From: VMCP01 sp964527775
GTDB taxonomy: Bacteria; Bacteroidota; Bacteroidia; NS11-12g; UBA955
Assembly (NCBI GenBank): GCA_964527775.1
Contig: CAZGQS010000011.1
Coordinates: 1-64,000, forward strand
DNA length: 64,000 nucleotides
Reading direction: 5' to 3'
Below are positions 15,577-24,714 of the stretch, piece after piece (the first letter of the stretch is position 1; each line of letters opens with the position of its first letter). Made by a program: the position numbers and the translations under genes. Below the pieces are notes generated by a model. The model did no database searches and was not told the DNA's origin. It was given only the letters and a program-made list of their open reading frames with translations.

Positions 15577-17898
15577 ATGAGTGCCAAACGTAAATTTCCC
15601 AATCCTGAAAATCCTGAATCTTTGCTCAATTTGAAATTGAGAGAAGTTTCTGATGCAGCGGCGGGAATTACCGGGGTAAAAGTAGCCATTCAACACGTGT
15701 TTTCTGAGATGGGTCCTGCTCGTGGACTAAAAGCGTTGTTTAATTTGAACCAAAAAGGCGGTGTAGATTGCCCCAGTTGCGCATGGCCTGACCCTGATGA
15801 TGATCGCTCGGTCATTGGCGAATACTGTGAGAACGGAGCCAAAGCCATCGCCGAAGAAGCCACTAGTAAGAAATTGACAGCCAAGTTTTTTGCAGAAAAT
15901 TCCGTGGCCGATTTATCCGAACTCAATGATTATGAAATAGGTAAAAAAGGTCGTCTTGCTGAGCCCATGTATTTGGCCGAAGGCGACACGCATTATCGTC
16001 CCATATCCTGGACCAAAGCATTTGAAAAAATAGCTCAACATCTGCGCGCCTGTGAAGACCCCAATCAGGCAGTGTTTTATACCTCCGGAAGAACCAGCAA
16101 CGAAGCGGCTTTTTTATATCAACTATTTGTTAGACAATTTGGAACCAACAACCTTCCAGATTGTTCCAATATGTGCCATGAATCAAGCGGCGTGGCTCTA
16201 AGTGAATCAGTTGGCATAGGTAAAGGAAGCGTTAAGTTGGAAGATTTTTACATTGCCGATGTGATTTTTATCATAGGGCAAAATCCCGGTACTAACCATC
16301 CCCGTATGCTAAGCGCTTTGCAAAAAGCCAAAGAGAACGGGTGTACCATTATTTCCATAAATCCACTGCCCGAAACCGGTTTGGTAGCATTTAAAGATCC
16401 TCAATCCATCAAAGGGGCATTGGGAATCAAAGCAAAACTCACAGACATATTCTTACAAGTGAAGATCAATGGCGATTTGCCGTTGTTGCAAGCCATTTCG
16501 CACTTGTTATCTCAAGAAGAATATTTAAATCCAGGTGCTGTATTTGATTCAGAATTCATAGAAAAACATACCCACGGATTTTCAGAATGGCGCAATCATA
16601 TTGACTCTTTAGATTTTGAAACGTTGGTGGAACACTCTGGTATCAGCGAAGATCAGATCAAAGAAACCGTCAATTCCATAAAAAACAAGAAGAAAATTAT
16701 TGCTTGTTGGGCAATGGGACTCACCCAGCACAAGAATGCCGTTGATACCATCAAAGAGGTAGTCAATATGCTCATTGCTAAGGGAAGCATTGCCAAGCCT
16801 GGCGCAGGTACTTGTCCCGTTCGCGGCCATTCAAACGTACAGGGCGACCGTACCATGGGCATTTACGAGAAGCCATCGAAGGCGTTTTTAGATAATATTG
16901 AACGGGTGTTTGGATTTGAGCCTCCCCGTGAACACGGCTTGGATGTGGTTGACTGTATAAAGGCCATGCACGAAGAAAAAGTGAAGGTATTTTTTGCTAT
17001 GGGCGGAAATTTCCTCTCTGCAACCCCTGATACTTTGTATACAGCAGAAGCGCTTCAGAAAACCGATTTAACCGTTCAGGTTTCTACCAAACTCAATAGA
17101 AGTCATCTGATTACAGGCAGGGAGGCCATCATTCTGCCTTGCTTTGGTAGAACCGATCAAGACATGTTGAACGGAGAACTTCAGTTTGTGACCACCGAAA
17201 ACTCTATGGGTGTAATCCAACAATCTAAGGGAGTATTGAAACCCGTTTCAGATCAGTTGAAGAGCGAACCCATGATTGTTTGTGAAATGGCTCTCGCGGT
17301 ATTTGGTGAAAACTCCAAAGTAGATTGGAAGCGTTACACTCAACATTATGACAACATTCGTTGGGATATTGAACGCACCATTCCCGGTTTTGATCTTTAC
17401 AATGACAGAGTAAGACTCCCTGGCGGATTTTATCTTCCAAATTCAGCACGCGAAGGCGAGTTTAAAACCATTACAGGAAAAGCGAATTTCAACGTAGCTC
17501 AATTTGTCCCGAATAAAATCATTCAAGGAGAGTTGATGATGATGACCTTGAGAAGTCACGATCAATTCAATACCACCATTTACGGTTTGGATGACCGCTA
17601 CCGCGGGATATCTAATGAGCGCAGGGTCATATTTATGAATCAAGATGACATTGCTGAGCTAGGATTCGAAGGAGGTGAAAGGGTAGACCTTTACAACGAA
17701 CACGGCGGACGAGAGCGTGTTGCGCGCAATTTTATCATCATTCCATTCAGCATTCCACGAGGATGCACGGCTACTTATTTCCCTGAAGCAAACGTATTGG
17801 TTCCCATTGATTCTGTGGCCGATAAAAGCAATACACCTACCAGTAAGTTCGTTATTTTAAAGTTAAAAAAACATCAAGCGGCAACTGCCGTAGCATAA
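15577..17898 (+). CDS. FdhF/YdeP-family molybdopterin oxidoreductase
   Basis: A 773-residue cytoplasmic enzyme without a Tat signal. Near residue 65 it shows CPSCAWPDP and then EYCENGAKA, the incomplete cysteine set (three, not four) usual for the YdeP branch of the formate dehydrogenase alpha-like family. Further on come TSGRTSNEAAF, NMCHESSG (a Cys-His pair that may hold the Mo ligand, as in Cys-type formate dehydrogenases), FIIGQNPGTNHPRM, GAGTCPVRGHSNVQGDRTMG and a C-terminal molybdopterin-dinucleotide domain (LRSHDQFNTT). The physiological substrate of this family is unsettled; E. coli YdeP is linked to acid resistance. MobA and FdhD upstream supply its cofactor. ATG 15577, 2 bp after the previous stop, is chosen over a TTG at 15568. 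Confidence 0.88.
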   Translation: MSAKRKFPNPENPESLLNLKLREVSDAAAGITGVKVAIQHVFSEMGPARGLKALFNLNQKGGVDCPSCAWPDPDDDRSVIGEYCENGAKAIAEEATSKKLTAKFFAENSVADLSELNDYEIGKKGRLAEPMYLAEGDTHYRPISWTKAFEKIAQHLRACEDPNQAVFYTSGRTSNEAAFLYQLFVRQFGTNNLPDCSNMCHESSGVALSESVGIGKGSVKLEDFYIADVIFIIGQNPGTNHPRMLSALQKAKENGCTIISINPLPETGLVAFKDPQSIKGALGIKAKLTDIFLQVKINGDLPLLQAISHLLSQEEYLNPGAVFDSEFIEKHTHGFSEWRNHIDSLDFETLVEHSGISEDQIKETVNSIKNKKKIIACWAMGLTQHKNAVDTIKEVVNMLIAKGSIAKPGAGTCPVRGHSNVQGDRTMGIYEKPSKAFLDNIERVFGFEPPREHGLDVVDCIKAMHEEKVKVFFAMGGNFLSATPDTLYTAEALQKTDLTVQVSTKLNRSHLITGREAIILPCFGRTDQDMLNGELQFVTTENSMGVIQQSKGVLKPVSDQLKSEPMIVCEMALAVFGENSKVDWKRYTQHYDNIRWDIERTIPGFDLYNDRVRLPGGFYLPNSAREGEFKTITGKANFNVAQFVPNKIIQGELMMMTLRSHDQFNTTIYGLDDRYRGISNERRVIFMNQDDIAELGFEGGERVDLYNEHGGRERVARNFIIIPFSIPRGCTATYFPEANVLVPIDSVADKSNTPTSKFVILKLKKHQAATAVA

Positions 17899-17914
17899 AA
17901 ACCATCTACAATTC

Positions 17915-20413
17915 ATGCAGAAGTTCATTCTTGTATTTCTTTCGCTTTGGGGACTATCGTCTGCAAACGCGCAGAGTTTTTGCTCTGCACCCAAAATTCA
18001 GAGACACACCACGGTTTCTGCGTCCTCTATAACAAAAATCCAACCTCATGCTATTGTAGCTGCTGCTGGCGGCGGTTTTTGGGCCACAGGTACCATCACC
18101 ACTTCGGCAGATAAACTCGATTTTATGGTAGCCAAGTTCAACGATTCAGGAAGACTTGTTTTGTTGAAACGTCTAGGTACATCAGGCGATGAGACTTCTT
18201 ATCCCATAGGATTAGCGCCCACTGCAACAGGTGGTTGTGTGATTGGAGGAAGGTCTGATGACCCAACTGTTGGTGCTGGATTGGCGGCTTTGGCCTACAT
18301 CAACAGTGACGGAACTCTTAAATGGTGGCGCAGAACCACATCCAAAGGAAACAGTGGCAGGTACGATGCCTTTAGAAATGTTTTGGTTAGAAAAAACGGT
18401 ACTGTTTTTGGCTGCGGTTCCTCTCATCAATGGAACTACGATTCACAGTTGCTTCTTGCAGCCCTTGACTCAAATGGAACTGAAATTTTCAGAAACTCCT
18501 ACAGATATGGTTCACAAACTCACATGGATGCCTCCGCAGAATACGGTTCAGGTTATGCTGTGGGAGGACACGATGGAAGTTCACCTGTTGTGTTGACCGT
18601 GACAGCTGCTGGTGTGGTAGATAAATTCTATGGATATAGTAGTCCAAACTATTGTCCCATCACTTCATTAGTGGTGTCTCCTGCCGGAAAAATCTATGTT
18701 ACCGGGGGATATTTAATGGGTAGCAACTACGAATTATGGGTAGCATGCATCAATCCGTCGAACGGAAGCTTTGTATGGCAAAAAAGATACAATTTGGGCT
18801 ATGCTTTCGGAAGTAAAATTGAGTGGATCAATAACCGTTTGATGGTTTCTTTCAACCAAACAAGCAATGGCAGCAATTGGTGCAACGGTTTTGCAGAACT
18901 AGATTCCAATGGGAATGCCAAGGTAGTTCGTTTGGTGAAATTCAATACTACTTCGTTTGAAAACCACCTTGCAGGTCTCAATGTAGGCAATTCTTCTACC
19001 GGAGGATGGGCCTTTATTGGTACCAATGCATCATCGAGTGCAAACATGAGTCTTTCTTTGATTGACCCTTGTGACTCTACATTTTGCACCATCATCAAGT
19101 CAAAGTTTAACTCAGTAAACAATACGCCAATAACTCTTACCTCCAATAAGGGTACGATGTTTTACGACGGTAAATTCGCCACGAATTTAACACCCAGCAT
19201 TACCAACGTAAACTTCACCCAATCCAATAACTGTGTTGCTTGTACCAATCCAACTCCCACTGCGTTCAATGATACGGTATTATGTGCCGGAAAATCAGCA
19301 ACATACAAGGTAAAAGACTATAAATCGACAGTATTATGGTCAGATGGTGACACATCGCACATTAAAAACATTACAACTGCCGGCACTTACACATTGAGAT
19401 TAACCAATGCTTGCGGAACCTATAGAGATACACTTAAAATTAGCAACAATTCACCCATGACCGGTGTTTTGGCTCGCAACGTCGAAATCTGCGCTGGACA
19501 ATCCATCAACGTCAATGCCAAACAGCCTCTGACAGAAACCTACTCCTACAGCTGGAACGACGGTAATACGAGTCCTTCTCGAGCCTTCAATCAAACAGGC
19601 ACTTATATTCTAACAACCACAGACATATGCGGTTCTCGCACCGATACCATCACAGTTTCGGCTAAGGTAACCAATGCCCCCATTTTGTTGCGAGATACCA
19701 TTTTCTGTGCGCTACCTATCGCATTTACTCAGCGTATTTCTGATTATTCTGTAAATGTTCTTTGGTCAGATGGCGATACTTCGCACATTAAATCCTTCGG
19801 AAATACCGGCAAATACTTTGTGACCTTTTTCAATAATTGCGGCAGTAAGCTCGACTCTTTCGAAATTTTCCTTCAATCACCGCCTGTCAAAGTCTTGCGT
19901 GACGAAGAATATTTCTGTCAAGGCAATTGGATTACTTTAAAGGGACATCAACCTGTGGCAGGATATTATACCTATGAGTGGAGCAATGGGGTCAAGGGTC
20001 CTGAATTGGTTGCTAAAAACAGGTCAACATTAACATTAACCACGACCAACGAATGCGGCTCTCGCACCGATGTAGTAGAAGTTTATATTGCCAATTGCGA
20101 TTGTGAAATCTGCATTCCTGATGCATTTACCCCCCGAAATCTTGACGGCCGAAACGACGTTTTCAAACCCCGCTTGGATTGTAAATACACCAATTGCAAC
20201 GTTAAGGAGTCGTATATGCGCATCTTTAATCGTTGGGGAGAGAAACTACATGATGCCCCAGTAACAGAAGGGTGGGATGGCACATTCATGGGTAACGTAG
20301 TACCGGAAGGACAATATGTATACGTGATCTACATTATTTTTGATAGCCAAGTTTCCGGTAATCGAATAAAATCAGAATCTGGTATAGTTACCGTTTTGTC
20401 TGGACAGAAATAA
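17915..20413 (+). CDS. Large secreted protein with gliding-associated (type IX) C-terminal domain
   Basis: An 832-residue protein with a signal peptide (to SANAQ, about residue 20). Residues about 30-420 look like a beta-propeller of repeated strands (KLDFMVAKFNDSG, GGFWATG, GGCVIGGRSDD). Three Ig-like repeats of about 95 residues follow (marked by VLWSDGDTSHIKNI or close variants). The tail (about 735-832) has CIPDAFTPRNLDGRNDVFKP, IFNRWGE and GWDGT, the CHU_C gliding-associated domain used for type IX secretion. It is probably a surface or released adhesin or structural protein. It follows the oxidoreductase gene by 16 bp but is functionally unrelated. Confidence 0.85.
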   Translation: MQKFILVFLSLWGLSSANAQSFCSAPKIQRHTTVSASSITKIQPHAIVAAAGGGFWATGTITTSADKLDFMVAKFNDSGRLVLLKRLGTSGDETSYPIGLAPTATGGCVIGGRSDDPTVGAGLAALAYINSDGTLKWWRRTTSKGNSGRYDAFRNVLVRKNGTVFGCGSSHQWNYDSQLLLAALDSNGTEIFRNSYRYGSQTHMDASAEYGSGYAVGGHDGSSPVVLTVTAAGVVDKFYGYSSPNYCPITSLVVSPAGKIYVTGGYLMGSNYELWVACINPSNGSFVWQKRYNLGYAFGSKIEWINNRLMVSFNQTSNGSNWCNGFAELDSNGNAKVVRLVKFNTTSFENHLAGLNVGNSSTGGWAFIGTNASSSANMSLSLIDPCDSTFCTIIKSKFNSVNNTPITLTSNKGTMFYDGKFATNLTPSITNVNFTQSNNCVACTNPTPTAFNDTVLCAGKSATYKVKDYKSTVLWSDGDTSHIKNITTAGTYTLRLTNACGTYRDTLKISNNSPMTGVLARNVEICAGQSINVNAKQPLTETYSYSWNDGNTSPSRAFNQTGTYILTTTDICGSRTDTITVSAKVTNAPILLRDTIFCALPIAFTQRISDYSVNVLWSDGDTSHIKSFGNTGKYFVTFFNNCGSKLDSFEIFLQSPPVKVLRDEEYFCQGNWITLKGHQPVAGYYTYEWSNGVKGPELVAKNRSTLTLTTTNECGSRTDVVEVYIANCDCEICIPDAFTPRNLDGRNDVFKPRLDCKYTNCNVKESYMRIFNRWGEKLHDAPVTEGWDGTFMGNVVPEGQYVYVIYIIFDSQVSGNRIKSESGIVTVLSGQK

Positions 20414-20414
20414 C

Positions 20415-20422
20415 TATTTTTG
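20415..20422 (+). promoter_or_regulatory. -7 promoter element TATTTTTG of the pirin gene
   Basis: A perfect TAnnTTTG match 14 bases before the ATG at 20437, in the short gap after the large secreted protein gene. Confidence 0.5.
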
Positions 20423-20436
20423 TTTAAACAAACAAA

Positions 20437-21306
20437 ATGCAAAAATCGGTTGAATTGATTATGGCGCCGCCATCTCCACATTTCGTGGGTGACGGTTTTA
20501 GGGTACATACCTTTATACCTAGCAGTTATCGAATTGACATGCATCGCATGAATCCATTCATCATGCTAGATTACAATTCCAAGCACTATTTTGAACCATC
20601 AGACACGCCCAGAGGAGTTGGAGTTCATCCGCACAGGGGCTTCGAAACGGTAACCATTGCATATAGAGGTAAGGTAGCGCACCACGATAGCGCCGGTGGC
20701 GGTGGAATCATTGGCGAAGGCGATGTTCAATGGATGACAGCTGCATCAGGTGTATTGCACAAAGAATATCACGAAGCTGAATTTGCCCGTTCCGGAGGAT
20801 GGTTTCAAATGGTACAACTTTGGGTAAATCTCCCTGCCAAATTCAAAATGTCGGCGCCCAAATATCAAGCAATCTCTAATGATAAGATGACACGTGTGCC
20901 TGTAAAAGGCTCAGGTTTTATAGAGTTAATTGCTGGGGAAATAGCTTCATTCATTGGACCCGCATCCACATTTTCGCCAGTACATATTTCCAATGCAAAA
21001 CTCAAGGCTGGAGATGTTGCAGATTACTCTTTCCCCTCTCATTTCAATACTGCCATGATTGTGGTTGAAGGCGAAGTCATCATTAATGGCACTGAACAAG
21101 CGCCTTTGAACCATTTTATTCTCATGGAAAACAACGGCGAAGACTTTACCATCTCAGCCACTCAAGACTCCGTTGTTTTAGTTCTCAGCGGCGAACCCAT
21201 CAACGAACCCATCGCCGCTCACGGACCTTTTGTGATGAACACCCATCAAGAACTCGTTGAAGCTTTCAATGATTTCAACAACGGGAAGTTTGGGTATTTG
21301 GAATAG
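20437..21306 (+). CDS. Pirin family protein
   Basis: A 289-residue bicupin protein. The N-terminal cupin carries the pirin metal-site pattern HPHRGFETVT (about residues 64-73), HHDS (about 81-84), WMTAASGVLHKEYHE (about 98-112) and the pirin block PFIMLDYN. Pirins bind Fe or a similar metal; some show quercetinase activity and some bind other proteins, so the role here is open. It has its own promoter element and stands alone. Its TAG stop is directly followed by TCTTTGG repeat units. Confidence 0.88.
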   Translation: MQKSVELIMAPPSPHFVGDGFRVHTFIPSSYRIDMHRMNPFIMLDYNSKHYFEPSDTPRGVGVHPHRGFETVTIAYRGKVAHHDSAGGGGIIGEGDVQWMTAASGVLHKEYHEAEFARSGGWFQMVQLWVNLPAKFKMSAPKYQAISNDKMTRVPVKGSGFIELIAGEIASFIGPASTFSPVHISNAKLKAGDVADYSFPSHFNTAMIVVEGEVIINGTEQAPLNHFILMENNGEDFTISATQDSVVLVLSGEPINEPIAAHGPFVMNTHQELVEAFNDFNNGKFGYLE

Positions 21307-21356
21307 TCTTTGGTCCTTGGTCCTTGGTCCTTGGATGATCGCTTCGCGGCAAATTT
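21307..21356 (+). repeat. Heptanucleotide array 3a (TCTTTGG family)
   Basis: Four units (TCTTTGG, then TCCTTGG three times) at 21307-21334 start on the base after the pirin stop codon, followed by a short spacer with GCTTCGCGG. Confidence 0.85.
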
Positions 21357-21509
21357 GGACTCACGCTTCGCTAGGACTCACGCTTCGCTAGGACTCACGC
21401 TTCGCTAGGACTTGCGCTTCGCTAGGACTTTCGCTTTGCTAGGACTCACGCTTCGCTAGGACTTACGCTTCGCTAAGACTTACGCTTCGCTATGACTTGC
21501 GCTTCGCGC
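21357..21509 (+). repeat. 17-bp tandem repeat, nine units
   Basis: Nine head-to-tail units of 17 bp, consensus GGACTCACGCTTCGCTA, start every 17 bases from 21357. Most differences fall at positions 5-9. The core CGCTTCGC is almost constant. The same repeat occurs in reverse orientation at 8598-8688 and in one or two copies near 39737. Confidence 0.93.
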
Positions 21510-21534
21510 TGCTTTTCAGCTAAAGCTGCTGTCC

Positions 21535-21695
21535 GCTGACGGCCGATGGCTGAAGGCTGAAGGCTGATGGCCGAGAGTTGAGAGTTGAGAGCTGAGAGCT
21601 GAGAGCTGAGAGCTGACGGCTGATCACCGATAACCGATAACTGATCACCGATCACCGATCACCGATAACCGATCACCGATCACCGATAACTGATC
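21535..21695 (+). repeat. Heptanucleotide array 3b, 23 units
   Basis: Twenty-three units in perfect 7-bp register: GCTGACG and GCTGAAG types, then GTTGAGA and GCTGAGA, then ACCGATA, ACCGATC and ACTGATC. The last two and a bit units overlap the 3' end of the convergent transporter gene and provide its stop codon and final codons. With 21307-21534 it fills the gap of 373 bases between the genes. Confidence 0.92.
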
Positions 21696-22573
21696 ACCAA
21701 CCATAATGTCACCAATGCCAGTTGGATGGCGAAAATTACCACACCAAACTTAATCCCCCGCTGGCCTGAGTTGAGGAGCTTCATGAAACTTACTTTTAGT
21801 CCTATGGCGGCCATGGCAACAGTTAAAAAGGCCTCGCCAGCGAATTTGGTGATGGAGAGAATTTCTTTCGGTATTTGAACAAAAGATGCAATGATGGTGA
21901 TTAAGACAAATGCGATGAGGTATTTGGGTAGTTTTAATTGCTCCTTTAATGAAATATTCTCTCCTCTATTGATGAGGAATTTGATGAAAATCAATCCGGG
22001 AGTAAGCATCGCTACACGGGCCATTTTTATGGCTATGGCAGCATTACCAGCGTCTTCGGAAATGGCGTATCCTGCGCCGGCAACATTTCCAACACTGTGT
22101 AAACTCGCGCCTATAAAGAAGCCAATTTTTTCATTGAGCCAATGCATGTCCATTATGGCAAAAGGAATGGCAAGCATTCCAATGGTTCCCAAAAGGTTTA
22201 CCACGGCCATCGCAATAGCAACGTCTTCTTTCTCTTGATTTTTGAGCGACGGTGCTAAGGCAGCAATAGCTGATGACCCGCAAATAGCCGTCCCAAATCC
22301 AACCAAAACACCCGTAGAACCTGGACAGTTAAACCTCTTGGATAGATGAAATGAAATCCACAATATGAATAGAACAATGATGACAATCCCCAAAAAGGGC
22401 ATCCAACCTGCTTTGCCAAAGTTGGCGTAGTTGATGCCAAATGCCATCATGACAATTGAGTACTCTAAGAGGGTTGTGCTCGCTAATCCAACCCATTTGC
22501 TCCATTTTTCAGGCAGTGTAAATACATTGCCTATAACTATTCCACCCAAAAGGGCCCACATTACTGGATTCAT
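21680..22573 (-). CDS. UPF0324 (YeiH-type) membrane transporter
   Basis: A protein of 297 residues with about nine or ten hydrophobic segments. It matches the UPF0324/YeiH family of putative sulphate or anion exporters: the block GFGTAICGSSAIAALAPSL, FIGASLHSVGNVAGAGYAI, and FAGEAFLTVAMAAIGLKVSF near the C terminus. The substrate is not established. ATG 22573 is preferred over an upstream TTG at 22591. The last codons (for VISYR) and the stop come from the heptad array, so the original C terminus was probably slightly different. Confidence 0.85.
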   Translation of the reverse strand: MNPVMWALLGGIVIGNVFTLPEKWSKWVGLASTTLLEYSIVMMAFGINYANFGKAGWMPFLGIVIIVLFILWISFHLSKRFNCPGSTGVLVGFGTAICGSSAIAALAPSLKNQEKEDVAIAMAVVNLLGTIGMLAIPFAIMDMHWLNEKIGFFIGASLHSVGNVAGAGYAISEDAGNAAIAIKMARVAMLTPGLIFIKFLINRGENISLKEQLKLPKYLIAFVLITIIASFVQIPKEILSITKFAGEAFLTVAMAAIGLKVSFMKLLNSGQRGIKFGVVIFAIQLALVTLWLVISYR

Positions 22574-22675
22574 AGTGCAAATATCACGCAATTACACACC
22601 AAGATGTGTGTTATTTGTTACACAAATTTTCTCGATCAGTTCATCAGATTAAAATGGGTTTTGTTGTTTAAGTCG

Positions 22676-22683
22676 TAATTTTG
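22676..22683 (+). promoter_or_regulatory. -7 promoter element TAATTTTG
   Basis: A perfect TAnnTTTG match ending 14 bases before the proposed GTG start at 22698; it supports that start. Confidence 0.5.
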
Positions 22684-22697
22684 CACTTCTGCTTCTA

Positions 22698-23201
22698 GTG
22701 AAAAAAGAATCCTTGATTTCCAGTGTTTTTCTATTGATGGCTTTGATGATTTACCTCATTTGGCGGTCAGAATCTGTGCTGTTGAATCATTTGATGGGTT
22801 CGGTATTTTCGCCTCAAGATTTTAGAGATTGGCGTGAAACCATTTCATCAAGACTTCCATTAAACAAACTTATTATTTACTCATTACCTGGTGGATTGTG
22901 GGTGTTTGTTTCAACGGTAGCGTTTAAAGATTTTTTTATAGTGCTAAAGAAATATATACTGAACTTAATGTTCCTGCCACTTACAATTGCTATTGGGTTG
23001 GAATTTAGTCAGCTGTTTCACTTCTCAAATGGTACTTTTGACGGTTGGGATATTCTTCTAGCCATTATTTTTTGGGTGGTATCCTTGGTGATTTGCCCTC
23101 CAACCGAAATGAAAGAGGAGTTTTTTAAATCAGAACAAACCTCAAAAAAGACTTGGGCAATATTTAGTCTTCTCATCTTATCTTTGGCACATCAAATTTG
23201 A
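22698..23201 (+). CDS. Small polytopic membrane protein, VanZ-like
   Basis: A 167-residue protein with four or five hydrophobic segments (about 6-22, 58-76, 88-106, 115-132, 148-164). The stretch AIGLEFSQLFHFSNGTFDGWDIL resembles the conserved part of VanZ-like proteins (QxxxxxGRxFDxxDIxxN) but only loosely, so the assignment is tentative. The start is a GTG placed by the promoter element. The next gene begins 1 bp after its stop, so the two share a transcript. Confidence 0.6.
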   Translation: MKKESLISSVFLLMALMIYLIWRSESVLLNHLMGSVFSPQDFRDWRETISSRLPLNKLIIYSLPGGLWVFVSTVAFKDFFIVLKKYILNLMFLPLTIAIGLEFSQLFHFSNGTFDGWDILLAIIFWVVSLVICPPTEMKEEFFKSEQTSKKTWAIFSLLILSLAHQI

Positions 23202-23202
23202 A

Positions 23203-24711
23203 ATGAGATCATTAGCTGTTTTGTTTTTGTGCGCGTTCAGTAGCACATTGATTGCGCAAAATTGCGATCCCATCCATTCGTCAAATCACATATCATCAAA
23301 GAAAGCTTTCGAAATTGTCAGCATTTTAGTAGATGCTTGTGATGGAAACAAAGAAGGACAGAATGAAATGGTGAGACTCAAAACCGGTAAATTCACATTG
23401 GCTGTCAATAATTTCTACGTGCCAGATTACAAGTCTGGATTGGTCAATTGGGGAAGCTCTTCAAATCCATGGCGCGATTTTGCCTCTTTGAATAATTCTC
23501 TAACATCCAAAGTGATTGCGTTAAATGCAAATGTTAGAGCTGCCAATAATTGTGGTTTTTTCAAATTCCTAGGTCCTAATGAACAAATTCCGCCCCACTC
23601 AGACGTACTAATTATCACAAGCACGGAGTTTAATCCTTATGCTCATGATTTTGGTGGATTGAATGATACCGTTATTTTACTTATCCAAAATAAGGGTAAT
23701 ACAGCGGGACATTTCGCTAATTACGGAGGTACTAGTTCCACCAGAACTTTGATTTTAGGTAATTCAGGAAACACAGATACCGTAACCTACAACATTAATT
23801 CACTTGTAAAACAAAATGGAAGTAAAGGCAGCGAAGATGGAGCAGGGGTGGAGTTCACACACTCCGGTACCCCGAAATATGTAAATTATGGGTGTAAAAT
23901 TCCTTACCCAGATTTTAAAGTGGATGCAGGCCAGAATGTAACGGTCACTTGCACAGATTCCTGCGTTCAATTAAAGGGATTGATTATGGGATATTCTTGC
24001 GTTCGCTGGGTTTCTCCTTCCGGAGGACGTTTTGACGATTCTTCCAAACTCAATGCTACATTTTGTAAGCCCAATAGCGGACTTTCAAAAATGGTGCTTT
24101 ATTTAGATGCTTATAGCTCGTGTGGTAAAACGGAAAGAGATAGTTTAATTCTATGGAATCAAACTACTCAACCTAAAGCTGTTTTTGATCTAGATTCAAC
24201 CTTCAAACCTGTTTGGAGATTAAAGAATCTGTCGCAAAATGCAGATCAATATAGTTGGAAAGTAAGTGCCTCTAACGGGGTAGACACCCAATTCTTTACA
24301 ACGACATTGCCTGAATGGCCAATGATCAGAACTGATAATCCAGGTAAATACATCATTTGCCTTGAGGCTAGGGTTGGTTTTTGCAGTGATACATTCTGTC
24401 GCGAAATTTATGTCAAGGGTGTAGATGAGCCATTTATCTATTTGGCAAATGTATTTACTCCAGGGGCAAAAGATGGACTCAACGATGAGTTTCGAGTGGA
24501 GAGTTTAGGGTTGGTAATGTATTCTCTTAAGGTGTATAATAGATGGGGTGCTACCGTCTTTCAATCAAATGATGCCTCTGAGGCATGGAATGGGAGAGTT
24601 CAAAATCAAGGAGAGATTTGTCCAGCAGGGAGCTATTTTTATATTTTAGACTATCAACTTCTAGGGCAATCGAAGAAGAAAGTCAATGGCGCAGTCAACT
24701 TAATTCGTTGA
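23203..24711 (+). CDS. Secreted protein with gliding-associated (type IX) C-terminal domain
   Basis: A 502-residue protein with a signal peptide (to about LIAQ, residue 18). The N-terminal domain begins SKKAFEIVSILVDACDGNKEGQNEMVRLKTG, a pattern I have seen in Bacteroidota surface proteins without a named function. A middle beta-rich part follows, then a CHU_C-type tail (about 410-502) with YLANVFTPGAKDGLNDEF, VYNRWGATVF and AWNGR. It should be exported by the type IX system and displayed or anchored at the surface. It ends 3 bp from the stop of the convergent LamG gene. Confidence 0.8.
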   Translation: MRSLAVLFLCAFSSTLIAQNCDPIHSSNHISSKKAFEIVSILVDACDGNKEGQNEMVRLKTGKFTLAVNNFYVPDYKSGLVNWGSSSNPWRDFASLNNSLTSKVIALNANVRAANNCGFFKFLGPNEQIPPHSDVLIITSTEFNPYAHDFGGLNDTVILLIQNKGNTAGHFANYGGTSSTRTLILGNSGNTDTVTYNINSLVKQNGSKGSEDGAGVEFTHSGTPKYVNYGCKIPYPDFKVDAGQNVTVTCTDSCVQLKGLIMGYSCVRWVSPSGGRFDDSSKLNATFCKPNSGLSKMVLYLDAYSSCGKTERDSLILWNQTTQPKAVFDLDSTFKPVWRLKNLSQNADQYSWKVSASNGVDTQFFTTTLPEWPMIRTDNPGKYIICLEARVGFCSDTFCREIYVKGVDEPFIYLANVFTPGAKDGLNDEFRVESLGLVMYSLKVYNRWGATVFQSNDASEAWNGRVQNQGEICPAGSYFYILDYQLLGQSKKKVNGAVNLIR

Positions 24712-24714
24712 TCA

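Noticed and set aside
18243..18596. 117-residue plus-strand frame inside the large secreted protein gene
   Set aside because: It is an alternative frame of a gene with a convincing signal peptide, repeats and type IX tail.
21357..21695. Possible CRISPR array or integron attC cluster
   Set aside because: The units are 17 and 7 bp and tandem without spacers, no cas or integrase genes are near, and no attC core sites are seen.
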